DNA from: a virus
Length of the DNA stretch: 23,630 bases
Reading direction: 5' to 3' (one strand)
Virus record (IMG/VR): IMGVR_UViG_3300021061_000047
Location: 1 to 23,630 of that record
The notes under the pieces were generated by a model that did not search any database, was not told the origin of the DNA, and was given only the letters and a program-made list of their open reading frames with translations. The position numbers and the translations under genes are program-made. Shown here piece by piece: positions 5,589 through 12,534 of the stretch (its first letter is position 1; each line of letters opens with the position of its first letter).

Positions 5589-5616
5589 AAAAATGGGAGC
5601 ATTCGAGGAACGCTCC
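5589..5616 (-). terminator. Rho-independent terminator of the minus-strand operon
   Basis: Read on the minus strand, GGAGC (5616-5612) pairs with GCTCC (5600-5596), with an inner TTC/GAA pairing. It is followed by a run of five T (5593-5589). It lies 18 bases beyond the stop of the minus-strand gene ending at 5634 and between convergent genes. The + strand has a weaker GCCA/TGGC hairpin near 5557-5568 without a T run. Nothing else is visible in 5544-5633. Confidence 0.6.
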
Positions 5617-5633
5617 TAATATATCAGGCGCGC

Positions 5634-5873
5634 TTAGACGGGCGCGTAGATTTCTTTTTCGTCGTCGCTTTTTTCTTCATCACTGTCTTTTTCTTTTGTG
5701 CCATCTGCAAACTCCTTCACGGTTTGACGGAAAAGCTCACGCTCCTCCGCGCTTAGGTTGATTAGAGATAGAAGCTCCGTGAGGGGATCTTTCAGCGTTT
5801 CAAAGATCATCGCCATCTTGAGATAGCGCGCGATGATAATCTGCTCGTTCGTATACTTCACGACTTCAGTCAT
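5634..5873 (-). CDS. Hypothetical acidic protein, 79 aa (minus-strand operon, second gene)
   Basis: This is a helical protein (about residues 9-55) with a very acidic tail of about 20 residues (KEKDSDEEKSDDEKE). Its start overlaps the stop of the upstream minus-strand gene (ATGA at 5870-5873), so the two are co-translated. A partner or antagonist of the putative DNA-binding protein encoded first is a natural guess, and the acidic tail could mimic DNA, but no family is recognised. The strand is opposite to every other gene here except its operon mate. Confidence 0.65.
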   Translation of the reverse strand: MTEVVKYTNEQIIIARYLKMAMIFETLKDPLTELLSLINLSAEERELFRQTVKEFADGTKEKDSDEEKSDDEKEIYAPV

Positions 5874-6067
5874 CCTGTTTGCTCTTTTGATTCAAGACCT
5901 AGGTAAGCCGCGACTTCTTCAATGCCGGAATACAAGCGGTCGCGTGCCCACTGGTTGAAATCAAAGTTCTTTGCCTTCGCTTGATCAACGAGACTCTTAA
6001 AACGCGAGTCGACGCTAACCGTGAAGTTCTCTTTTAGCTTTCCATGTCTGATTTGGTACTTGTCCAT
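5870..6067 (-). CDS. Putative ribbon-helix-helix DNA-binding protein, 65 aa
   Basis: The order of a short strand (NFTVSVD, about residues 14-20), a helix (SRFKSLVDQAKAKN), a turn and a second helix (NQWARDRLYSGIEEVAAYL) is that of a CopG/Arc-type ribbon-helix-helix fold. These bind operator DNA as dimers and usually control their own promoter. The ribosome site AGGAGG at 6077-6082, 9 bases before the ATG, is one of the best in the window, which suggests high expression. Tandem and inverted repeats in the upstream region (6147-6263) are candidate operators. The call rests on pattern only. Confidence 0.6.
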   Translation of the reverse strand: MDKYQIRHGKLKENFTVSVDSRFKSLVDQAKAKNFDFNQWARDRLYSGIEEVAAYLGLESKEQTG

Positions 6068-6146
6068 GTCCCAAACCCTCCTTTTCTCTCTCTAGGAGTT
6101 ATGGAAAGGGAATCCAGCCCCATTCTCAACATGAAAATGGCGAACT

Positions 6147-6263
6147 AAGATTAACCCTAACTAAATAGGGCTAAATAAGGGTGAACGACTGTCAATTCGC
6201 ACTCAGTCTGTTTCGTAAGGGACAGGGGTGCGGCCTTGAATCTTAACCGGGCGGTTAGGGTTG
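6147..6263. promoter_or_regulatory. Divergent control region with tandem and inverted repeats
   Basis: The 260 bases between the minus-strand operon and the next + operon (6068-6327) hold no gene. They contain a tandem pair, CTAAATAGGG (6161-6170) and CTAAATAAGGG (6171-6181). AACCCTAAC (6153-6161) is inverted as GTTAGGGTT at 6254-6262, and there is a TAACC-GGGC-GGTTA hairpin (6244-6257). These look like operator half-sites on both sides of a bidirectional promoter region. A TTGACA on the minus strand (6194-6189) lacks a well-placed -10 box, so no promoter is called. Confidence 0.45.
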
Positions 6264-6327
6264 TGGGGAGGGCTTTCGAGCTGGAAGCTTTCCCCTTCCC
6301 GATAAACCTGCAAAGGGGATGCGAGGA

Positions 6328-6561
6328 ATGACGGTTCAACAAAAGTTTCTAAGCGCGCTCATGATCACAGCGTCGGCGCTCCTTGCACTCACTCCGATTC
6401 TGCCTGCAGCACTTGCATTCATCGCTATTACCGCCGCATTTGCCTTCCAATCGTTTTTGGAGCGTAGACGAGGCGATGACCTAGCTGAACTTCACAAACG
6501 CATTACCGAGCTATCAGAGCGCGTAGAGACAGTCTCTCTCGCTGGGAGCTTTAAGCGATGA
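6328..6561 (+). CDS. Two-TM membrane protein with C-terminal coiled coil (holin-like)
   Basis: Two hydrophobic segments (about residues 7-24 and 26-43) are separated by a proline turn and followed by RRRGDD and a short coiled coil (about 50-70). A hairpin in the membrane with a charged cytoplasmic tail is the topology of many class II holins, but no holin family signature is evident. The start is placed at ATG 6328 because AAAGGGG at 6312-6318 is 9 bases upstream; ATG 6319 in the same frame would abut that site. It is the first + gene after the divergent control region and is coupled to the next by ATGA. Confidence 0.6.
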   Translation: MTVQQKFLSALMITASALLALTPILPAALAFIAITAAFAFQSFLERRRGDDLAELHKRITELSERVETVSLAGSFKR

Positions 6562-6785
6562 ACTTAATTCAACTGTGGATGGATAAAACAAGAGCAGCGA
6601 ATCCCGATACAGACGTTTGGGTGGTGGTTGAAACCACTCTATCGGGTGAGAAGACTTGGCACTTTGCTTCGAAAGTCACGTTCACCTGCCCCGTTGAAAC
6701 CAACCAGAGCGGGCCTATGCAATGGGTGATGGAAGCCAAGGGCGTTGTCGTTCCCCAAGAAGGCAAGCGGCTATGGATCCGTTAA
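6558..6785 (+). CDS. Hypothetical protein, 75 aa
   Basis: This is a small, probably beta-rich protein with alternating hydrophobic and polar residues (DVWVVVETTLSGEKTWHFAS, then VMEAKGVVVPQEGKRLWIR). It has no recognised domain. The gene overlaps the upstream one by ATGA (6558-6561) and the downstream start by 13 bases. Confidence 0.6.
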   Translation: MNLIQLWMDKTRAANPDTDVWVVVETTLSGEKTWHFASKVTFTCPVETNQSGPMQWVMEAKGVVVPQEGKRLWIR

Positions 6786-6958
6786 ACGATCAAGTAATCG
6801 ATATGAATGCCGTTGAAGCGATCATCGAGATCCTTGGTGTGCCGTGGCTCTACGTCACCAAGCCCAGAGAGTTTATGGCAGTCGAGATTATCCGAAACCT
6901 AAACAAGCAGGGCTTTGAAGTCGTCAAAAGGGAGAAGAAGCATGCTTCAACTTCCTGA
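6773..6958 (+). CDS. Hypothetical protein, 61 aa
   Basis: This is a mixed alpha/beta small protein (AVEAIIEILGVPWLYVTKPR and onward). The start at ATG 6773 is chosen because AAGAAGG at 6757-6763 is well placed and the longer frame from 6722 would run through the previous gene. It overlaps the Fis-like gene by 17 bases. No family is recognised. Confidence 0.6.
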   Translation: MDPLNDQVIDMNAVEAIIEILGVPWLYVTKPREFMAVEIIRNLNKQGFEVVKREKKHASTS

Positions 6959-7343
6959 AACCGGCATTGATCTTCACGCGCACATGGATGCTCTTGAGAA
7001 AGAGTACCTAATTCAAGCGCTTGAGCGCGCGCGGTGGGTGAAGTCCCAGGCTTGCAAGATTCTAGGCATTCAGCGCACGACGCTACTGATGAAAATGAGG
7101 AAGCATAAGCTTCCGCTTCAATCCCCATCCAGGAAAGGTGAAGCTATGAAACGACGATTCACGCTGTATCTGCATGGAATTGGACCGATTGACGTTGAAG
7201 CCGACTCTTGGGGCGAGGCTAAAAAGAAGATCGACGACATGGCAGCTCACTATGAGCGCATCAACGGCGAGCCTCATCCGTTCATCGGAAGTGATGCACC
7301 AGTGACACACCCAGAAGACCCGACTCCTCCAGAGGCAGCGTAA
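6942..7343 (+). CDS. Fis-type helix-turn-helix regulator with an extra C-terminal domain, 133 aa
   Basis: Residues about 15-58 (MDALEKEYLIQALERARWVK, then SQACKILGIQRTTLLMKMRK) match the Fis/HTH_8 fold, the DNA-binding end of NtrC-family sigma-54 activators and of Fis. There is no AAA+ domain, so it cannot act as a sigma-54 activator by itself; it may act as a DNA-bending regulator or nucleoid-type factor. The last 65 residues form a second unit (RRFTLYLHGIGPIDVEADSW and onward) of unknown function. An in-frame ATG at 7146 with AAAGG just upstream could produce this part alone. The start at ATG 6942 has AAGGGAG upstream; earlier codons from 6915 lie inside the preceding gene. Confidence 0.75.
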   Translation: MLQLPETGIDLHAHMDALEKEYLIQALERARWVKSQACKILGIQRTTLLMKMRKHKLPLQSPSRKGEAMKRRFTLYLHGIGPIDVEADSWGEAKKKIDDMAAHYERINGEPHPFIGSDAPVTHPEDPTPPEAA

Positions 7344-7426
7344 TGTTTTGGGAACACCTAACCATCGCGTGCGTGGGAGTGATGATCCTGCTCATCATTG
7401 CGCTCTATGATTCGGGGGATTTGTGA
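7343..7426 (+). CDS. Single-TM microprotein, 27 aa
   Basis: A hydrophobic helix (about residues 7-22, TIACVGVMILLIIALY) spans most of the peptide, followed by DSGDL. It is coupled on both sides: TAATG at 7341-7345 with the Fis-like gene and GTGA at 7423-7426 with the next. Length and layout parallel the 27-aa microprotein at 3052-3135, though the sequences differ. Function unknown. Confidence 0.5.
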   Translation: MFWEHLTIACVGVMILLIIALYDSGDL

Positions 7427-7635
7427 TCTTCAACAAGAAGAGAAGTGATCTCACCATAATTTGCAGTATCTGCGATAATATTGCGGATAGTGTTATTTCC
7501 GTTGGGCTTTGCGTGAAGTGTTCAAATAAACGTGAGCTAGAAAAGCGTCTTATTCGGCAAGTAGAGCGCTGCGAGATGAGGAATATCGGCGTCTCTCTTC
7601 CTGAACTTCAAGGAAGGCTTACGTTCTATGGCTGA
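7423..7635 (+). CDS. Small zinc-finger-like protein, 70 aa
   Basis: Two CxxC pairs (C14/C17 and C30/C33) with 12 residues between them suggest a compact zinc ribbon at the N-terminus. It is followed by a basic helical segment rich in R, K and E. The start is GTG 7423 in a GTGA overlap with the microprotein stop. The 3' end overlaps the next gene by 8 bases. Confidence 0.65.
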   Translation: MIFNKKRSDLTIICSICDNIADSVISVGLCVKCSNKRELEKRLIRQVERCEMRNIGVSLPELQGRLTFYG

Positions 7636-7837
7636 TGGATTCACGACCGATGGAATTACTTTCCAAGCGATCTTCAGCAAGGCGACGACAACTGTTGATG
7701 GCGGATGGAATGTGACCTTTGCTGTCACTCAAGATGAAGCGCGCGCGATCCTGCAGCTTGCCCAGTTGAGGGATACGCTCTTACAGGTTGGCGTTGTTCA
7801 CTCAGAAGGACTCTATGGCGAACCCGTTACCGATTGA
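7628..7837 (+). CDS. Hypothetical protein, 69 aa
   Basis: The N-terminal half looks like beta strands (TFQAIFSKATTTVDGGWNVT) and is followed by a helix (TQDEARAILQLAQLRDTLLQ). Ribosome site AAGGAAGG at 7611-7618. The 3' end overlaps the small terminase start by 23 bases. Function unknown. Confidence 0.6.
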   Translation: MADGFTTDGITFQAIFSKATTTVDGGWNVTFAVTQDEARAILQLAQLRDTLLQVGVVHSEGLYGEPVTD

Positions 7838-8171
7838 CGAAAAAGTAGTCCTAGGACTCGCATCCATCGGCTGCACGATGAAGGAAATCGGCGCAGTCGT
7901 AGGTTGTTCAGTGGACACGCTTGAACGTCGATTCGCGGACGTCATAGAAAAGGGGAGAGAATCAGGCAAATCATCCCTCAGGCGCATGCAGTGGAAGGCA
8001 GCAGAAAAGGGAAACGTTTCTATGCTGATCTGGTTAGGTAAGCAGATCCTAGGACAGCGAGATAAGAGTAACGAAGAAATTGAGATCATGGCGGCAAGCC
8101 AGTCGCAGCTTCCAAAGCAGATCGCAGACGTGGTGGCGCTTGTGAAGCAAGCCAGGGGGAAGAGTGAGTAA
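7815..8171 (+). CDS. Terminase small subunit (putative)
   Basis: TerS recognises the packaging site on the concatemer and delivers it to TerL. Residues 12-40 form a helix-turn-helix (VLGLASIGCTMKEIGAVVGC, then SVDTLERRF). They are followed by EKGRESGKSSLRRMQWKAAE and KGNVSMLIWLGKQILGQRDK (residues 65-84), a pattern I know from phage small terminases. At 118 aa it is at the short end of the family. The start at ATG 7815 is preferred because AGAAGGA at 7804-7810 precedes it; an upstream in-frame start at 7788 lies inside the previous gene. TerL follows about 930 bases later, after three small genes. An HTH regulator is the alternative. Confidence 0.7.
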   Translation: MANPLPIDEKVVLGLASIGCTMKEIGAVVGCSVDTLERRFADVIEKGRESGKSSLRRMQWKAAEKGNVSMLIWLGKQILGQRDKSNEEIEIMAASQSQLPKQIADVVALVKQARGKSE

Positions 8172-8466
8172 GTTTAACGTAGGCGATCGTGTCGCTCTTT
8201 ATGATGGATGCGTTAGATTCACTGGCGAAGTTCGTGAGATTACTGATATCGGTCAACTCATGGTGCGAGTTGATACAGCACCAGGTAATTCACACATCCG
8301 ATGGGCGCTGCCTAAACAATGCCGGCACTTGAAAAAAGATGGACGTAGACGACTCTGGGTACATCCAGACGAGTTAGGGATAGCAGTTTCTGTTTCTGCC
8401 TCGGCATATCCTGGTGGAGACAATTGGATTCAGTTTGTTGAAGTGAGTAGGAAGGTAAAAAGATGA
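8164..8466 (+). CDS. Small SH3/KOW-like hypothetical protein, 100 aa
   Basis: The start FNVGDRVALYDGCVRFTGEV, with further strands (LMVRVDTAP), suggests a small SH3/KOW-like beta barrel. The rest contains RWALPKQCRHLKKDGRRRLW and is basic. The start is GTG 8164, overlapping the terminase small subunit by 8 bases with a G-rich site upstream. It overlaps the next gene by ATGA. Function unknown. Confidence 0.6.
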   Translation: MSKFNVGDRVALYDGCVRFTGEVREITDIGQLMVRVDTAPGNSHIRWALPKQCRHLKKDGRRRLWVHPDELGIAVSVSASAYPGGDNWIQFVEVSRKVKR

Positions 8467-8735
8467 AAACTCCAGTTGAGCGCGGATATGACGTTCTTCA
8501 ACAGTGCATGAAGAATCCAGAAGGCATTGGCTCTTATATTGTGGAAGCCATCCAAGCGCACGAGCATGATCTCGTGGTCGCGGCTGAAGAAGTTGCGCGT
8601 GAGACGATCGCCGAGCGGGACAGGCTTAAGGAGTTTGCGCAATTTGTAGCGACTTGCTCGGACCCTAATTACTTACTCTGTAAAATGGCTCGGGAAGTAC
8701 TTGGCGAAGAGGCATCCGATGCAGCCGGGGCGTGA
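8463..8735 (+). CDS. Helical hypothetical protein, 90 aa
   Basis: The protein is nearly all helical and acidic, with a central EVARETIAERDRLKEFAQFV segment that could form a coiled coil. It is coupled to the gene before (ATGA) and overlaps the one after by 17 bases. No family is recognised. Confidence 0.6.
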   Translation: MKTPVERGYDVLQQCMKNPEGIGSYIVEAIQAHEHDLVVAAEEVARETIAERDRLKEFAQFVATCSDPNYLLCKMAREVLGEEASDAAGA

Positions 8736-9123
8736 GTTAGACGAATTAGTCGCAGAGAAGATCTTAGGTTGGCGATTTTCTAAGAGCACATTCGAGCAGT
8801 ATGAGCCAAGTTGCTGGTACGACAAAGCCACGAGTAAACGTGTGTGGGGCCGCGACTTTTCTCCAAGTACGGATATCGCAGCAGCTTGGAAAGTAGTTGA
8901 AAAGCTGAATGACCTTGGGATGGACGTTGAGATTAACCAGAATGCTGAGTCAACGCCGGGCGATCATGAGCGGTGCCATGTTTATATAAGAGAGTTTGAT
9001 ACAATTAACGAAAAAGAACTTCATGAAGACGTATGGGCAAGCACAGCCCCGCACGCCATTTGTTTAGCCGCACTCAAAGTAACAGCTCAGTCAGAAGCGG
9101 CGGTTGAACGAGAAGGAAGCTAA
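8719..9123 (+). CDS. Phage ABA-sandwich-domain-like protein, 134 aa
   Basis: The opening PGRELDELVAEKILGW, then a block PSTDIAAAWKVVEKLNDLGM, then strands, and a late HAICLAALKV helix fit the small alpha-beta-alpha sandwich proteins common in phages (Phage_ABA_S type). These are encoded in many phage genomes without a known activity. The start at ATG 8719 has GAAGAGG at 8706-8712; an in-frame TTG at 8701 is less likely. The 3' end overlaps the TerL start by 20 bases. Confidence 0.6.
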   Translation: MQPGRELDELVAEKILGWRFSKSTFEQYEPSCWYDKATSKRVWGRDFSPSTDIAAAWKVVEKLNDLGMDVEINQNAESTPGDHERCHVYIREFDTINEKELHEDVWASTAPHAICLAALKVTAQSEAAVEREGS

Positions 9124-10513
9124 AGCTCAACTCTGGCAGATGGGTGTGATCGGCGCTTGGTATCTCTATGATTACCAGCTTCCGGTCTATTACCATTTGC
9201 GCGGGCATCGCTATCCGCTTCTCGAAACCACTCGGCGATTTGGCAAGACGACAACTGATCTTGTAGTTGCCCTTGAAGATCTGATCCGTAATCCAGGCTG
9301 GGTTTGGCGCTGGTGTGAGCCTTGGAAAGATCAGGCGCGAAAAATTGTCATGCCTGCAATGGACGCTCTCCAAGAGACTTGCCCGCCGGCTTTTCGCTTC
9401 AAGTTCTACAGAACGGACTCCTTCTATGCGAATCGCTTTGACTCGAAACTCTACTTACTTGGAGTGAATGAGGACAAGGGCGAGTCGGCGAGGGGATCGT
9501 TCAGTAACGGCATCACCGCCGACGAGCTAGGCTCATGGGCTGAGCCTTCCTACATTTTGAACGAAGTCTTGCGTCCGCAGCTCTTAACAACTGGTGGCCC
9601 TTTGCACGAGCTATCCACCCCGCCCGATGATCTCGGACACTTCTGGTACGAAGAAAAAGCGCGCGCGATCAATGACGGACGCTTCCTTCAGAAAACCATC
9701 AACGATGTAGACACCATATCGGACGCGGAAAAAGCATCCATGTGTGCAGCAGTCGGTGGGCCACAATCTCCTGCTTGGCGCAGAGAGTTTTTATGTGAGC
9801 CTGTCGCAGACCCAGAAAGGTTAGTCATCCCCGAGTATGATCCGAATCGACATGTTATTGACAATGACACCGGACGGCCCGCGTATTTCACGCCTTACGT
9901 TGGTCTTGATCTGGGGTTCAATGACCATACCGCTGCCCTTTTCGGGTACTTCGACTTCGCCGCGCAGACTCTCATCATTGAAGACGAACTACTCGTTCGC
10001 GGTGAAAATTCCGAGCAGATTGCTAATCAAGCCAAAGCTAAGGAAGCCGCCCTCTGGGGGACACTAGCGAAAGAGCCTTTTCGAGTCGGCGATAACGATC
10101 GTCAGCAGCTCCATGATCTCCTGACTATGTGCAACTACGCGGTCTTACCCACCCGCAAAGATGACAAGTTAGCCGCGATCACAGCCCTTCGGTTGCGCTT
10201 CACGCAAGGTAAGATTAAAATCAAAGCTCGTTGCGAGAGTCTGCTTTACCAATTGAAGGTTGGACTCTGGAACGAGCGCAGAACTGATTTCTTAAGAGGC
10301 GAGAAAACCGGGCACCTTGACGCGATTGATGCCCTGATCTACCTTTCAAGAAACGTAAACGAACACCTCAACCCGTTCCCGCAATACGGACCTGAGGTCA
10401 TCCCCCAAACACACTGGATCAATCCTTCCGGTGCCAGCTCAGAGGACGCCGATGCGCTTTCACGCGCATTCCGCCCGCTGGGGAGCACCGGGGGAAGACT
10501 TGGCCGATCGTAA
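9104..10513 (+). CDS. Terminase large subunit
   Basis: This ATPase-nuclease pumps phage DNA into the prohead and cuts it. The Walker A-like loop TTRRFGKTT is at residues 42-50 and the Walker B-like block GITADELGSW at 136-145 (acidic pair D140/E141). The RNase H-fold nuclease begins at YVGLDLGFND (D269) and ends with HLDAIDALIYL (D406, D409), with D330/D332 between. At 469 aa it is full length for the group. The start is TTG 9104 with a purine-rich upstream site; the first in-frame ATG (9140) has none and would remove the N-terminus. The 3' end overlaps the portal gene. Confidence 0.92.
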   Translation: MNEKEAKAQLWQMGVIGAWYLYDYQLPVYYHLRGHRYPLLETTRRFGKTTTDLVVALEDLIRNPGWVWRWCEPWKDQARKIVMPAMDALQETCPPAFRFKFYRTDSFYANRFDSKLYLLGVNEDKGESARGSFSNGITADELGSWAEPSYILNEVLRPQLLTTGGPLHELSTPPDDLGHFWYEEKARAINDGRFLQKTINDVDTISDAEKASMCAAVGGPQSPAWRREFLCEPVADPERLVIPEYDPNRHVIDNDTGRPAYFTPYVGLDLGFNDHTAALFGYFDFAAQTLIIEDELLVRGENSEQIANQAKAKEAALWGTLAKEPFRVGDNDRQQLHDLLTMCNYAVLPTRKDDKLAAITALRLRFTQGKIKIKARCESLLYQLKVGLWNERRTDFLRGEKTGHLDAIDALIYLSRNVNEHLNPFPQYGPEVIPQTHWINPSGASSEDADALSRAFRPLGSTGGRLGRS

Positions 10514-12518
10514 AAAGTATTTTGCGGCACGAGACAAAGAAGAACTTGCCCATGAGCTAACCGAAAAGCTCTCCGCTTGGGGTCACTCCCTCTCGGATCG
10601 CGGCATCATCGAAAAGTGGATCAAGTCCTATCGTCTCTACTTTGGACGCCACTACAAGAACTCAACCGCACACGGCACTGAGATTCTAAAAGGCGGAAAA
10701 GAAGGCGAGCTATCGCTCGTTACCGTCAACCACTACCGAAACCTCATCAAACACATTCTGGTGATGACGACAAACCAGAAACCTACGTTTGATGTTCGCG
10801 CGATTAATTCTGATTCTGAATCGCTTCAGCAAGCGAAACTCGGCAACAACATTTTGGATAGTTACATGCGCGAGAAGCGCTTGTCTCGCTATCTCAAGCA
10901 AGCTGCCGAGCAGTCGCTGGTCTTCGGTAAGGGCTTTGTGAAGATCGTGTGGGAACCTTCTCTTGGTCGCCCTTACACAGTTGAAGAAAGATCCGACGAA
11001 TCCGGTGAGCCCGTTGAGCGTGTGGTTTACGAAGGCGACGTTGACGTTTCTTGCCCAAGCCCCTTTGACGTGTACGTCGATCAGTCGCAAGAGGACTGGA
11101 ACAAAGTCGAGCACGTCACGATCAGAAGCTTTCGCAACAAGTGGAACCTCGCTGCCCGTTACCCCGAACAGAATGAAAAGATTGAGTCGCTTCAGACGAA
11201 GAGTGAAATCGACGGGCGCGGCTGGACGACGCTTCAAGATTTAGACGAGTCAAACGACGTTCCGGTTTATGAGTTTTATCACAAGCGAACCGATGCCATG
11301 CCAAACGGGCGCTACATGCTGTTTTGTAACGGCGATACCGTTTTATACGACGGCCCAATTCCGTATCAGCAGCTTCCGATCTTCCGCATCACTCCCGGAG
11401 AGATCTTCGGAACGACTGAAGGCTATACCGACGCGTTTGATCTCATGGCGATCCAAGAGGCGATCAACGTCTTGGCGTCCACGATCTTTAGCAACCAGAA
11501 CGCATTTGGTGTGCAGTCGGTACTCGTTCCAAACGGCTGCAATATTTCCTATGAGCAGCTGAACGAGTCGTTAGCCATCATCAAGTACAACCAACAAGCC
11601 GGCGAGCCAAAGCCTCTGCAGCTCACATCAACGCCGCCTGAGATCTTCAAGTTCTTTGAAATCTTAGAGCGCACCGCTGAAACGTTATCCGGCGTAAATA
11701 GCGTCGCGCGCGGCAATCCTGAATCGTCGCTGAAATCCGGTGTCGCTCTTGGACTCGTGCAAAGCATGGCAGTTCAGTACGCCTCTGGATTCCAGCAGTC
11801 CTGGGCTGAGCTTCTTGAGGACTCAGGATCGTTCATCCTGTCGCTCCTCAAAGACTTCGCCAAGACCGAGCGCATGGTTGCAATGGCTGGCAAAGGCAAT
11901 AAAGGCAACATGACGGCCTTCACGGGCGACAAGCTTAAGAACATCAACCGTGTGATCGTGGAACTAGGTAATCCCATGTCCAGGACCACTGCCGGTCGCG
12001 TTCAGATCGCAGACAACCTGCTTGAAAAGGGAATGATCAAAACCCCGCAAGAGTACGTCACCGTTATGGAGACAGGAAACCTTGAGCCTTTGATCGAAGG
12101 CATCGAGGCCACTGTCTCGCAGATCCGTACCGAGAATGAAGATCTTATGGAAGGTAAGCCCGTCAAGGCAATCGTGGGCGATGCGCATCTTCTGCATGCT
12201 CAACAGCACTTGATGGTCGTCGCGGACCCTGAGCTTCGTAGGAAAGTGGCTCTCGGCGACCCGACTGCGCTCAAGATCGTTCAAGAGACGCTTGCTCACA
12301 TTATGGAGCATAACGAGCTTAAGGAAACGCAGCTCCCCATTTGGTCGGCAATCTCAGGCGAGCCTCCGATGGCCCCGCCTCCAATGCCGATGCCAGAGCA
12401 AGGCGCGCCCATGCCGCCGCCACCGCCTGTTGATCCAAACGCTCCGCCACCGATTCCCATGCCAGAGATGGCACCACTCCCACAAGGACCAATGCCTGGC
12501 GTTCCAGGCGCAATGTAA
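10500..12518 (+). CDS. Portal protein (P22-type head-tail connector), 672 aa
   Basis: This protein forms the dodecameric ring at the packaging vertex that docks TerL and later the tail. Its size, its place right after TerL, and segments such as LGNNILDSYMREKRLSRYLK, VFGKGFVKIVWEP, CPSPFDVYVD and SGVNSVARGNPESSLKSGVA fit the large podoviral portals. The C-terminus (about the last 52 residues) is made mostly of proline and methionine with acidic spots. The start is uncertain: TTG 10500 with GGGGGAAG before it is preferred, ATG 10452 has AGAGGA upstream, and GTG 10431 is also open. The last two would lengthen the overlap with TerL and add a basic stretch that looks like out-of-frame TerL sequence. 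Confidence 0.9.
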   Translation: MADRKKYFAARDKEELAHELTEKLSAWGHSLSDRGIIEKWIKSYRLYFGRHYKNSTAHGTEILKGGKEGELSLVTVNHYRNLIKHILVMTTNQKPTFDVRAINSDSESLQQAKLGNNILDSYMREKRLSRYLKQAAEQSLVFGKGFVKIVWEPSLGRPYTVEERSDESGEPVERVVYEGDVDVSCPSPFDVYVDQSQEDWNKVEHVTIRSFRNKWNLAARYPEQNEKIESLQTKSEIDGRGWTTLQDLDESNDVPVYEFYHKRTDAMPNGRYMLFCNGDTVLYDGPIPYQQLPIFRITPGEIFGTTEGYTDAFDLMAIQEAINVLASTIFSNQNAFGVQSVLVPNGCNISYEQLNESLAIIKYNQQAGEPKPLQLTSTPPEIFKFFEILERTAETLSGVNSVARGNPESSLKSGVALGLVQSMAVQYASGFQQSWAELLEDSGSFILSLLKDFAKTERMVAMAGKGNKGNMTAFTGDKLKNINRVIVELGNPMSRTTAGRVQIADNLLEKGMIKTPQEYVTVMETGNLEPLIEGIEATVSQIRTENEDLMEGKPVKAIVGDAHLLHAQQHLMVVADPELRRKVALGDPTALKIVQETLAHIMEHNELKETQLPIWSAISGEPPMAPPPMPMPEQGAPMPPPPPVDPNAPPPIPMPEMAPLPQGPMPGVPGAM

Positions 12519-12534
12519 CGAAAGGTAAGATTCA

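Noticed and set aside
6165-6194. Minus-strand sigma-70 promoter with TTGACA at 6194-6189
   Set aside because: The AT-rich hexamers downstream are 12 or 22 bases away, not 16-18, so no -10 box is in place.
10710-11237. 175-codon minus-strand frame opposite the portal gene
   Set aside because: Shadow of a well-supported + gene; no ribosome site or protein-like pattern.
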